From the NCBI RefSeq assembly GCF_003284895.1, contig NZ_QMDV01000001.1, positions 647,080-711,079 of the forward strand: a stretch of 64,000 nt of DNA. The letters run 5' to 3'. The notes beneath the pieces are model-generated. The model was not told where the DNA came from. It saw nothing but the letters and a program-made list of their open reading frames with translations, and searched no databases. The translations under genes and the position numbers were made by a program. Within the stretch, counting starts at the first letter, position 1, and each line of letters begins with the position of its first letter. Of this stretch, positions 52,827 through 61,427 are shown piece after piece. The DNA is from Pontibacter arcticus (GTDB lineage: Bacteria; Bacteroidota; Bacteroidia; Cytophagales; Hymenobacteraceae).

Positions 52827-52906
52827 TTATACTTGATTTATACTTTAAAAAGCCGCCGCATTGATCAGAATTATACTTTAAAATATCACCTCTAAAACTA
52901 TAAAGA

Positions 52907-52952
52907 CATAAACAAGAAAGGCAAGCTATACGGCTTGCCTTTCTTGTTTATG
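52907..52952. terminator. Bidirectional terminator, 20-bp perfect arms
   Basis: CATAAACAAGAAAGGCAAGC and its exact complement around TATACG. A- and T-rich outer parts serve both the AraC gene and the convergent amidohydrolase gene. Confidence 0.88.
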
Positions 52953-52977
52953 TAACCTTACAACTTCTTGGTTCTAC

Positions 52978-54576
52978 TTAGTGCTGATGCGGGTCTACGC
53001 CGGGTTGTGTTATCTTAAATCCTTTCTTTTCCTTATCGGCAGCTACCATCTTTTTAACCTGAGCCAGCAGCTCTTTTGCATCGTAAATAATTCCGTCTTT
53101 GATGGTATACTTTACACCACCTACGCGGGTAACTTTGTTGTTTTCCACGAGCCGGATAGCGCCTGTGCCGTAAAGCACTTTAAAATCTTTCAGCGGGTTT
53201 TCTTCTACAATCACAAAGTCGGCCAGCTTCCCAATTTCAACGCTGCCTATTTCCTTTTCCATGCCTAAAAGCTCTGCTCCGTTTAAGGTAGCAGCCTGTA
53301 TTACTTCCAGTGGGTGAAAACCAGCCTCGCGCAACAACTCCATTTCGCGCGGATAAGCAAAGCCGAACAGCTCGTAAATAAACCCGGAATCAGTGCCAAC
53401 GGTTACCCTGCCGCCACGGTTCTTAAACTCGTTTACAAAAGCCATCCATAACCTGAAATTTTCGCGCCATTGTACTTCCTGCTCTGTTCCCCAGGCGTGC
53501 CAGTATGAGCCGTGTGCATTCCAGCTGGGTTCGTAAAATTTCCAGAGTTCGGGCATGGTATAGTCTTCGTGCCATTCGGCGCGGCGGGCACGCATCAGGT
53601 CGCGGTTTGCCTCGTAAATATTAAAAGTAGGGCTCAGGGTAAAATCCAGTGTGATGAGCTCATCCATTACCTTGTTCCATTTCTCTGAGTTGGGCGCAGC
53701 TGCCTGCTTCCATAAAGTACCGGCATCACCGAAACGATCCTGTTCGTTTGTGTAGTTATAATCCAGGGAGTAATGCTGAATGGTACGGTCTGTAAACATG
53801 GCTTCAGGCAAACCATACCAGTGTTCCAGCGAACTTATTCCTGCCTTTGCGCTGCTTAGCGCGTTCCAGCGTGCTACATCGGTTTGGGCATGGTGTATGG
53901 CCGAGCGCAACCCCAGTTTCTTGTTTTGTTCGGCGGCTGCCTGCATAATTTCCGGCGCAGCGCCAAAAAACTTAATGCCATCAGCTCCCGCTTTTGCATT
54001 TTGTTTTACCCAGTCACGTGCCTGCTTGGCTGTTGAAATAGGCGTTTTACTTCCCATCCCAAACCGGGTATAGGCTTTGATGCGTGGTGCTGTGATGGTG
54101 TTTTTTTCGCTTTTCTTTTTCTGATCCAGGGTCCATTGCAGGCCGTTGCCAGCCGATGGCTCCCGGATGGTGGTAACACCGTGCGCCATCCAAAGTTTGT
54201 AAACATAGCTGGCATCTGCTCCGTTGTTTCCGCCGATGTGGGCGTGGGTATCTACAAAGCCAGGCATCAGGTACATGCCGGCCGCATCCAGTTCTTTGCC
54301 TCCTGGTTTCAGTTGTGGCCGACGGGAGGCTTCTATGGGCAAGCCTGTGGTACCAACTACCCGGATATCGGTGATGCGGTTATTTTCTACTACAATATCT
54401 ACCGGCCCAAGCGGAGGTGAACCGGTGCTGTTTACAAGTATAACGCCCCTGATGATCAGTTGCGGCCAGGGGCCTTCGCCTTCCTGCCTGCCCGGCACTT
54501 CCGGAATTTGCGCTATACTCCAAAACTGCGTTAGAAAACAGACGAGCAGTAAAATACCGGTTTTATACTTTGTCAT
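52978..54576 (-). CDS. Secreted amidohydrolase (imidazolonepropionase-like)
   Basis: 532 residues with signal peptide (to about WSIAQ). Metal-dependent hydrolase core: GFVDTHAHIGG (His-x-His), later IHHAQT, and VTVGTDSGFIYEL with the catalytic Asp; GSVEIGKLADFVIV closes the beta-sandwich. Family members cleave dipeptides, prolidase-like substrates or cyclic amides. Start Met5 (54576) or 54588; the former begins at the signal sequence. Last gene of the SusCD-peptidase locus. Confidence 0.88.
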   Translation of the reverse strand: MTKYKTGILLLVCFLTQFWSIAQIPEVPGRQEGEGPWPQLIIRGVILVNSTGSPPLGPVDIVVENNRITDIRVVGTTGLPIEASRRPQLKPGGKELDAAGMYLMPGFVDTHAHIGGNNGADASYVYKLWMAHGVTTIREPSAGNGLQWTLDQKKKSEKNTITAPRIKAYTRFGMGSKTPISTAKQARDWVKQNAKAGADGIKFFGAAPEIMQAAAEQNKKLGLRSAIHHAQTDVARWNALSSAKAGISSLEHWYGLPEAMFTDRTIQHYSLDYNYTNEQDRFGDAGTLWKQAAAPNSEKWNKVMDELITLDFTLSPTFNIYEANRDLMRARRAEWHEDYTMPELWKFYEPSWNAHGSYWHAWGTEQEVQWRENFRLWMAFVNEFKNRGGRVTVGTDSGFIYELFGFAYPREMELLREAGFHPLEVIQAATLNGAELLGMEKEIGSVEIGKLADFVIVEENPLKDFKVLYGTGAIRLVENNKVTRVGGVKYTIKDGIIYDAKELLAQVKKMVAADKEKKGFKITQPGVDPHQH

Positions 54577-54618
54577 AGAAGGATGCATGAAGTGATGTAT
54601 ACTTTAAGGTAAGTATAA

Positions 54619-54670
54619 AAGCAAAGGCCTTTAAACCTGACAGATCATCAGCATTTAAAGGCCTTCGCTT
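54619..54670 (-). terminator. Hairpin after the S10 peptidase gene
   Basis: AGCAAAGGCCTTTAAA and TTTAAAGGCCTTCGCTT form a 15-pair stem (one mismatch) with an 18-base loop; the tail in the minus direction is only weakly T-rich. Confidence 0.6.
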
Positions 54671-54678
54671 ATTTATAC

Positions 54679-56217
54679 TTATTTCGTTAACTGGCTGGTA
54701 GTTGTGCTTCTGTCGCCTGCTCTGCCGCGAATGTACTGGGCCGGCTGGCCTGGCTTCGGAAGCGACTTTTGAATAAACACGCGGATATCTTCGTTTGAAG
54801 TAGCCAGGTCTTCGCTGCGCAGGTACATCATGTGCCCGCTGCGGTAAGCTCTAAAACTCATACGGTCTTTCAGTTTTCCGCCTGGGTCCATTTGCCACAT
54901 GTTATACTTGGCATTAAAGTAATCGCAGGCGCCATCGTAGTAACCGGCCTGTACCATCAAATGTAAATTAGGATTCTGAGCCATGGCCTGACGCAGGTTC
55001 TCGCCGGTGTTGTCATCGCTGTTATCCCAGGGGCGAACAGGGCCAAACATGTTATACTTTATATCAGTTTTATACTTGAGGTGCTCCTTAATATACATGT
55101 TGATGGCGGGCGTAAATGAGTGCAGCCATGAGGTAAGTTCAGGAGAATAATCCGGGCGTAAGCCAACTTCCTGCTTATCGATACCCAGGTAGCGGGAATC
55201 CAATCGGCCAATGGTGTAGCCTTCTTTACGAAGTAGCTCTTTCCAATAGAAAGCAGGTGGCACGTTCAGGTTTTGTTGTAAGATGATATCTTCGGATAAG
55301 CCTGAGAAACGGGCCATTTTAGCGGCAATCTCTTTTTTCTTCTGGTCCCCTAAATTCCATCCTCTTGCAATGGCCGGCAGCAGTTCGTTTAAAGTAAATT
55401 CTTCTACTTCAGGCAGCATATCGGTGAGGTCTTTTTGCTGCAGGTCCGGGCTTAGCGCTTTGTGGTGCCAGGCAGTTGCGGCATAATATGGCAGCATGTT
55501 AGCCATTTCTACAGGTCCTTCGCGTTTAATGCCCAGGTCTGTTGGCGATACCAGTATAACGCCGTTCAGGTACATCCAGTGCGAGTTCTGCAACTCTAAA
55601 GCAAGGCCCGATACGCGGGTTGTTCCGTAGCTTTCGCCGATCAGGTACTTAGGAGATGCCCAACGGTTTTTACGGCTTACAAAGGTATTGATCCAGCCGG
55701 CCAGGTACTTGATATCGGCATTGATGCCAAAAAACTTCTTCTGGGTGTCTTCTTTAGATAATGTGCTTACTGCTCTCGAAAGGCCTGTGTTTACAGGGTT
55801 TATATACACAATATCAGCTACATCAAGTATAGAGTGCGGATTCTCTTTTATGCCATAAGGCTGTAGTGGATAACCTTCATCATCGATATTTAAAAGCCGC
55901 GGGCCGGTGTAAGCGATGTGCATCCAAACCGAAGCGGAACCAGGTCCTCCGTTAAAAGAAATGATCAGCGGGCGGTTGGCTTTGTCTTTCACATCTGTGC
56001 GCTCATAGTAGGTATAGAACAGGCCTGCTATAGGTTTCCCGTCTTCATCCCAAACCGGCTGCGTACCCGCTGTAGCGGTATAGGAAATGCGCTTGCCTTT
56101 AACGGTTACCTGGTGTTTTGTTGTAACCGTTGAGTCGGTTTTAAGGGTAATGCTTTGTGCTGAAAGAGGCAGGCTAAAAACAGCCAATACCAGTAGTAAG
56201 GTAAAGAATTGCTTCAT
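54679..56217 (-). CDS. Secreted S10-family serine carboxypeptidase-like protein
   Basis: 512 residues with signal peptide (to about LSAQ). alpha/beta-hydrolase of peptidase family S10: oxyanion motif FNGGPGSASVWMH, nucleophile Ser in LIGESYGTTR (about 193), catalytic Asp in GYYDGACDYF and His in YRSGHMMYL. Probably trims C-terminal residues of imported peptides in the periplasm. Between the SusD-like gene (upstream) and the amidohydrolase gene (downstream), same strand; a terminator on each side makes separate transcripts likely. Confidence 0.9.
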   Translation of the reverse strand: MKQFFTLLLVLAVFSLPLSAQSITLKTDSTVTTKHQVTVKGKRISYTATAGTQPVWDEDGKPIAGLFYTYYERTDVKDKANRPLIISFNGGPGSASVWMHIAYTGPRLLNIDDEGYPLQPYGIKENPHSILDVADIVYINPVNTGLSRAVSTLSKEDTQKKFFGINADIKYLAGWINTFVSRKNRWASPKYLIGESYGTTRVSGLALELQNSHWMYLNGVILVSPTDLGIKREGPVEMANMLPYYAATAWHHKALSPDLQQKDLTDMLPEVEEFTLNELLPAIARGWNLGDQKKKEIAAKMARFSGLSEDIILQQNLNVPPAFYWKELLRKEGYTIGRLDSRYLGIDKQEVGLRPDYSPELTSWLHSFTPAINMYIKEHLKYKTDIKYNMFGPVRPWDNSDDNTGENLRQAMAQNPNLHLMVQAGYYDGACDYFNAKYNMWQMDPGGKLKDRMSFRAYRSGHMMYLRSEDLATSNEDIRVFIQKSLPKPGQPAQYIRGRAGDRSTTTSQLTK

Positions 56218-56310
56218 GTTAGTTTATCATTTTATCAGACTTAAAAACTACACTGCTCGGGGCAAACTGCAAGGTCCGCTATTACAGTAAGTTATACTTT
56301 GCGTTTGAAG

Positions 56311-56347
56311 TATAAAAGCATTCCCCTGTGCGGGGAATGCTTTTATA
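56311..56347 (-). terminator. Terminator after the SusD-like gene
   Basis: TATAAAAGCATTCCCC and GGGGAATGCTTTTATA, 16 perfect pairs, loop TGTGC. Confidence 0.85.
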
Positions 56348-56353
56348 AAATAA

Positions 56354-57877
56354 TTATTGACGGGTATCCCAGAAAACTCTCTCCAGCATGGTTTGCTTCT
56401 GTTTTGCGTTCGGGTTACTGGTTATTTCCGAAACAGGATAGAACAGCGATCGTGGCAACTCATCGTAAATGGCAACCGGTGTTTTTAACGAAGTAATAGC
56501 AGGATACCCTGTTCTTCTCCAGTCGTTCCATGGCTCCATCATCACACCAAAATTAGCGATGTACTTCTCCATAATGATTTGCTCGAGTTGCTGTTGCTGC
56601 GAGCCAGCTAACGTACCATTGGCGGTAATATAAGCTTCTGTTTCAGCAGAACTAATACCGGCATCACGCATCGAAGCTCTTATTCCTTCCTGAAAGAAGG
56701 TTTGCACAACGCCTGGCGAACCAAAGCGTAACGCAGCTTCGGCTCTTATAAAGTTATACTCTGCAAAGGTCAACAACCGGATCGGGGCATCTCCACCATA
56801 CAAAATCGCATCGTCTCTTAAGCTGCCATCTGCATTAACCTTTGCTGGGTCCACGGCTGTTGGTGTTCCTTTCAGGAAGCGGTGCAACCTAGACACAGAG
56901 GTAGTCGGAGGGCTATCTATACTTTGCCCTTTATAAGTAGGGTTAATTGCATTGTAAGGATATGATACAAAGTATGAAGCGCGTCTTGGGTCAGCCTTTG
57001 CGTTCATCATATCTACAATGGTGCGGTTCGGAAACAGTTGGTTCTTAAACTGGCCGCCTTCAATGCTGGTAAGCGGGTTCTGCCGTTGTGGCTGGTTCAG
57101 GAACATCATCTCGAAGTTATCGGCTGGTGAGGTCATGAACTCGGCTCCGCTATTTATCAGCGCGTTTATACCCTGTGCTGCAAACGCAGGATCTTTCTCG
57201 CTGTAATGCAGGTACATGCGCAGTTTTAAAGTATTAGCAAAACGGGTCCATTTTACTGCTCCTGTTGCCCAGTCCGAAGTCGGGTAGATAGTTGTGTAGC
57301 TATTTGGCTCCAGCACAGAAGCTGTTGCATTCAGATCTGCTATTCCTTCATCTATTATCTTAAAAAGAGCCGGGTAAATAGCGGCATCATCATCAAACTT
57401 CGGATAAAAATTAGCCTGAAATTTGGATGCTTCTGAAAACGGCACATCACCCCATGCATCCACTGTTACCTGGTAGGTAAAAGCTTTCAGTATTTTGGCA
57501 ACTCCTGCATAGTGGGGGCTACCCTCCGCACTGGATTTATTAATTACCTGCTCCAGGTCGGCGAGGATAACAGAAAATATCCTGTTCCAGAGGTTATTTA
57601 CGTCCGAGTTATTAATGTTGTAGCGCTCATACTCCTTAGTGGTACTTGGGTTAGCAGGCCCCTGACCAGAAAACTGCTGCATAATCAGGGCGCTGTAGCG
57701 GAGCATATCACTGCCTCCTATAAACCCAATGTTAACTGTAGCGGCAGGCAATACCTCAGAAACACGCGCTTCCCTGATGTTATTTGGATCATCGTTTACA
57801 TCAAAGAAACTTTCGCAGGAAGTAAACATCAGTCCAACTGATGCTAGTGCTATATATAGTAATTTGTTACGTTTCAT
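56354..57877 (-). CDS. susD: SusD/RagB-like nutrient-binding outer-membrane lipoprotein
   Basis: 507 residues; lipoprotein signal with lipobox MFTSC (Cys about 20). SusD-like type 2 features: FFDVNDDPNN after the Cys, QQFSGQGPANP, KAFTYQVTVDAWGDVPF and helical TPR-like repeats, ending with NAKQKQTMLERVFW. Binds substrate on the cell surface for the SusC-like channel encoded 32 bp upstream. Confidence 0.92.
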   Translation of the reverse strand: MKRNKLLYIALASVGLMFTSCESFFDVNDDPNNIREARVSEVLPAATVNIGFIGGSDMLRYSALIMQQFSGQGPANPSTTKEYERYNINNSDVNNLWNRIFSVILADLEQVINKSSAEGSPHYAGVAKILKAFTYQVTVDAWGDVPFSEASKFQANFYPKFDDDAAIYPALFKIIDEGIADLNATASVLEPNSYTTIYPTSDWATGAVKWTRFANTLKLRMYLHYSEKDPAFAAQGINALINSGAEFMTSPADNFEMMFLNQPQRQNPLTSIEGGQFKNQLFPNRTIVDMMNAKADPRRASYFVSYPYNAINPTYKGQSIDSPPTTSVSRLHRFLKGTPTAVDPAKVNADGSLRDDAILYGGDAPIRLLTFAEYNFIRAEAALRFGSPGVVQTFFQEGIRASMRDAGISSAETEAYITANGTLAGSQQQQLEQIIMEKYIANFGVMMEPWNDWRRTGYPAITSLKTPVAIYDELPRSLFYPVSEITSNPNAKQKQTMLERVFWDTRQ

Positions 57878-57909
57878 GGCGGATAAGTTAAATTAGCTGA
57901 ATACTTTAA

Positions 57910-60900
57910 TTAAAACGTAGCTCTTAGGCTTGCTCCTACTGTTCTGGCAACCGGCTGTATACCAAATTCCAGACCGCGAGAGTTACTTACACCCAGCAGG
58001 TTTTGCTCCGGATCAAGGTCCGGATAGTTAGGTGCATAAGTAATCAGGTTACGTCCGTATATTGATAGCTGCAGCGATTTTACGAAACCTGTTTTGGACA
58101 GTAAAGCCTGTGGCAGGTTATAGCTGAGTGTGGCCTCTCTCAGCCTTGCAAACGATGCATCACGCACATAACCTTCCCAGGCAACATACTTGCCTCTGGT
58201 GCCCCAATACTGTTGCGCCGTTACCTGGATATCATTTGGTCTGCCATCTTCCAGCACGCCTTCGAATAAATATGGTGTAGTTGGTGTACCGTCTGCATTA
58301 AAGCGTGGGTATTCTGCTGTTTCTTCGGCTACGCCATTAATTCTAAGATCGCCTACTGTTCTGGATAAGATGTCTCCTTTATACTTCACATCAACCAGGA
58401 AAGACAGGTTAAAGGCTTTGTAAGAGAAATTATTGGTAAGGCCTGCTGTAAATTTAGGGTTAGGGTTACCAATTATGCCAACGCCTCTCGGGTCTACGCG
58501 CGGCAAGCCATCCGGACCAATTACCATCTGGCCCTGGTCGTTACGCTGATAGCGGGTAGAGTAAATCAAGCCATACTGCTGGCCAACTACGGCACGTGTA
58601 TCCGGTGAAGTAAAACCTCCCAGTACAATAGCTGTAACGCCTTCCGTCAGTTCATCAACTTCTGTTCTGAAAGTGGTAAAGTTCAGAGTTGTTTCCCAGC
58701 TAAAGTTCTGGCCTTTGATAGGTGTACCGGATAATAATACTTCGAGACCTTTAGTAGATAGTTTACCGGCATTTGTGATAGCACTTGTAAAACCGGATGA
58801 ACCAGGAACAGGAACAGCAAAGATCAGATCACGGGAATCTCTTCTATAAACAGAAGCATCCAGGAACAAACGATCTCCGAAAAAGCTTAGTTCTGTGCCT
58901 AACTCGATCTCACGTGTAAACTCCGGCTTCAGATCGTACTTTCCTGCCGAGTTATCATACGTGTACCCTGCCAGTCCATTAAAAGGGAAGTTTACTAATG
59001 TGGAGTTGAAACCATCAGTAGCACTTGCCTGGCCATAGTATGTATAAGTCTGGTAAGGTTGTGCACCCTTGCCTACTTCACCTACGTTAGCTCTGATTTT
59101 GGCTGACGTAAGTATATCGCTCTTAAGGCTTGGGAATGCTTCCGTAGGAACAAAGCTCACTGCTACCGCCGGATAAAGGATAGACCGGAATTCTGGTGAT
59201 AAGGTAGAGGAGTAATCGTTACGGGCTTTCAGGTTTAGTGTCAGGAAGTTTTTGTAATCAATTACAAAATCCCCGAAGTATCCCATCAAACGGCGTCTGG
59301 TTATACCTGCCGAAGGGTTGTAAGACAGAAAGTTTTTCAGGTTATCGAAGCCCGGCACTACTATGCCCAGGCCAATAGCCTGCAACGTGTTATCGTAGTT
59401 TGTAACAATCTCGTTACCCAGTGTTACGCCTACTTTAAAGTTATCGCCTATATTGCGGTTACCCGTTAAAGTAAAATACGTGTTAATGTCCCGCGACAGT
59501 ACTTCTCTGTCTCTTATACCACCTTTACCAGCAGAGCTTGTATTACCATTGCCTCTGATGCCTCTGTTATCAAAACCTTTGCTTTTGGTAGAGTATACAT
59601 CGCCACCCAGTTTCAGGTCCGCACGCAGCCAGTCGGTAAAATCGTAGGCCAGGTTAATGTTACCATAGAATCGGTTTGTTTCTTCATTGTATAACACGTT
59701 GTTAATCGCCCAGTATGGGTGATCCTCGGCGGCAAACCATAACTGGTTACCAGACTCGTCCTCATAAGGTAAGCCGGATAAGTTATAACTACGTGGGGTA
59801 TAAATTCCTCTCCAAAGCGGGTTTGAGCCCTGGTTACCAGCCTGTGATCTTTCTGACTGGTTATTGATATAAGAAAGCGATGTATTGATGGTAAACTTAT
59901 CGGTAATGCTGGTTCCGGCGTTTACACTGAATGTATTCTTCTTCAGTTCGTTTCCGGGTACCAGTCCGGTCTCGTAGATATTACCATAGGATACTCTGTA
60001 GTTGAACTTATCGGTAGCGCCCGAAAAGCTGATCGTATTCTGGGCATACTTGGAGCTCTGCAGAATGTCTCGTACGTTATCCGGATAGGCTTGCAGGGTT
60101 TCGTCCTGGCCTAAGAAGTTCTTTACTGTTTGGCCATTAATGCGTGGGCCCCACGAACCGGCATAGTTACTTAAGTAATTACCGGCGTTACCCTGTGCAT
60201 ATTCGTTCTGGAATTCAGGGAAACGGTTAACCGTGCCTACACCATAGTTAGAAGAGAAGGTAATCTGGCTTTTCGTTCCGAATTTTCCTTTTTTTGTCGT
60301 GATCAGGATTGCGCCGGAAGCCGCTCTGGACCCATAAAGCACAGTAGCCGCAGCACCTTTCAGTACACTTATACTTTCAATATCATCCGGGTTGATATCG
60401 GATGCCCTGTTAGAAGTGGATACACCCGTATTTACCGAGTTATCGCCACCGGCATTATCAATCGGTACACCATCTATTACAAATAGTGGCTGGTTACTAC
60501 CTGTTATACTTGTAAAACCACGGATGGTAATGTTTGAGCTGGAAAGCCCGCCACCTGTTCCAGATATCTGCACACCTGCCACTTTACCGGCCAGTGCGTT
60601 TGTAACATCTGCTACCGGCGATTTGGTTATGGCCTCAGCGCCTACCTGTGTTACACCGTATCCCAATGATTTTTTATCACGCTCAATACCAAACGAGGTT
60701 ACCACCACTTCCTGGAGTTGCCTGGTGTCCTGGCTGATGGCAATGTTGTACACGTTCTGGGCAGTCACTTTTACCTTCTGCGTTGCAAAGCCGATAAAAG
60801 ACACAGATAGTGTCGCGCCTTCCGGGGCCTGCAATGTAAAATTGCCTTCCACATCGGTTTGGGTACCCCTTGCGAGGCCCTCTACTACAACTGTTACACC

Positions 60901-61017
60901 CGGCATCGGGGAGTTATCTTCCTTTGAGGTAACTTTACCTTTGATTTCCTTATCCTGTGCATAAGATATACTATAGATACTTAAGAACAGGAGAAATAAG
61001 AGTAGCTTTTTCTTCAT
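57910..61017 (-). CDS. susC: SusC/RagA-like TonB-linked outer-membrane channel
   Basis: 1035 residues. Signal peptide (to about SYAQ), CarboxypepD_reg-like domain (about 25-105), SusC plug signature GVSFGIER-type EVVVTSFGIERDKKSLGYGV and ITIRGFTSITGSNQPLFVID, ISVLKGAAATVLYGSRAASG, then a large barrel ending GASLRATF. Imports the substrate bound by the adjacent SusD. With S10 peptidase and amidohydrolase genes next to it, peptides are the likelier cargo than glycans. Confidence 0.94.
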   Translation of the reverse strand: MKKKLLLFLLFLSIYSISYAQDKEIKGKVTSKEDNSPMPGVTVVVEGLARGTQTDVEGNFTLQAPEGATLSVSFIGFATQKVKVTAQNVYNIAISQDTRQLQEVVVTSFGIERDKKSLGYGVTQVGAEAITKSPVADVTNALAGKVAGVQISGTGGGLSSSNITIRGFTSITGSNQPLFVIDGVPIDNAGGDNSVNTGVSTSNRASDINPDDIESISVLKGAAATVLYGSRAASGAILITTKKGKFGTKSQITFSSNYGVGTVNRFPEFQNEYAQGNAGNYLSNYAGSWGPRINGQTVKNFLGQDETLQAYPDNVRDILQSSKYAQNTISFSGATDKFNYRVSYGNIYETGLVPGNELKKNTFSVNAGTSITDKFTINTSLSYINNQSERSQAGNQGSNPLWRGIYTPRSYNLSGLPYEDESGNQLWFAAEDHPYWAINNVLYNEETNRFYGNINLAYDFTDWLRADLKLGGDVYSTKSKGFDNRGIRGNGNTSSAGKGGIRDREVLSRDINTYFTLTGNRNIGDNFKVGVTLGNEIVTNYDNTLQAIGLGIVVPGFDNLKNFLSYNPSAGITRRRLMGYFGDFVIDYKNFLTLNLKARNDYSSTLSPEFRSILYPAVAVSFVPTEAFPSLKSDILTSAKIRANVGEVGKGAQPYQTYTYYGQASATDGFNSTLVNFPFNGLAGYTYDNSAGKYDLKPEFTREIELGTELSFFGDRLFLDASVYRRDSRDLIFAVPVPGSSGFTSAITNAGKLSTKGLEVLLSGTPIKGQNFSWETTLNFTTFRTEVDELTEGVTAIVLGGFTSPDTRAVVGQQYGLIYSTRYQRNDQGQMVIGPDGLPRVDPRGVGIIGNPNPKFTAGLTNNFSYKAFNLSFLVDVKYKGDILSRTVGDLRINGVAEETAEYPRFNADGTPTTPYLFEGVLEDGRPNDIQVTAQQYWGTRGKYVAWEGYVRDASFARLREATLSYNLPQALLSKTGFVKSLQLSIYGRNLITYAPNYPDLDPEQNLLGVSNSRGLEFGIQPVARTVGASLRATF

Positions 61018-61427
61018 AACATTCAGTTTTATTTCCTAATGAAATATACCTATTAAAGTGGTAGGTTGTGAGTGTGTTATCCCGAAAATGGCCCTTATAT
61101 TAACTTTAGTTTAGTAACAGACAATTTTTATTAACCTGAATACTCTAACTTGAATCCAGATTAGTAATCAACCTATTATCATCGGCCAGAATACCTAATT
61201 AGGCGAAACAGGCTGATAAAAAGGAGGTGCCTTTATCTGATGATATTATAGTTATACAGGTGTAATGCAGCAGGAAATGAAGGGTGTTGAAGCAGGTTTA
61301 TACTTCACTTTTAAAGTATAAAATCAAAAATTAAGCCACTGTAAAACACCCGAACTACTCCTTATATTATATACCGGATTTTTAAACGAATTTTACTTAC
61401 CACTTATCAAACTAACCTAATCAACAT
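61018..61427. other. Divergent promoter region
   Basis: 410 bp between the SusC-like gene and the propeller protein gene. It contains TTTATACTT and AAGTATAAA (near 61300-61322), but no clear TAnnTTTG promoter, operator or RNA structure was found. Confidence 0.4.
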
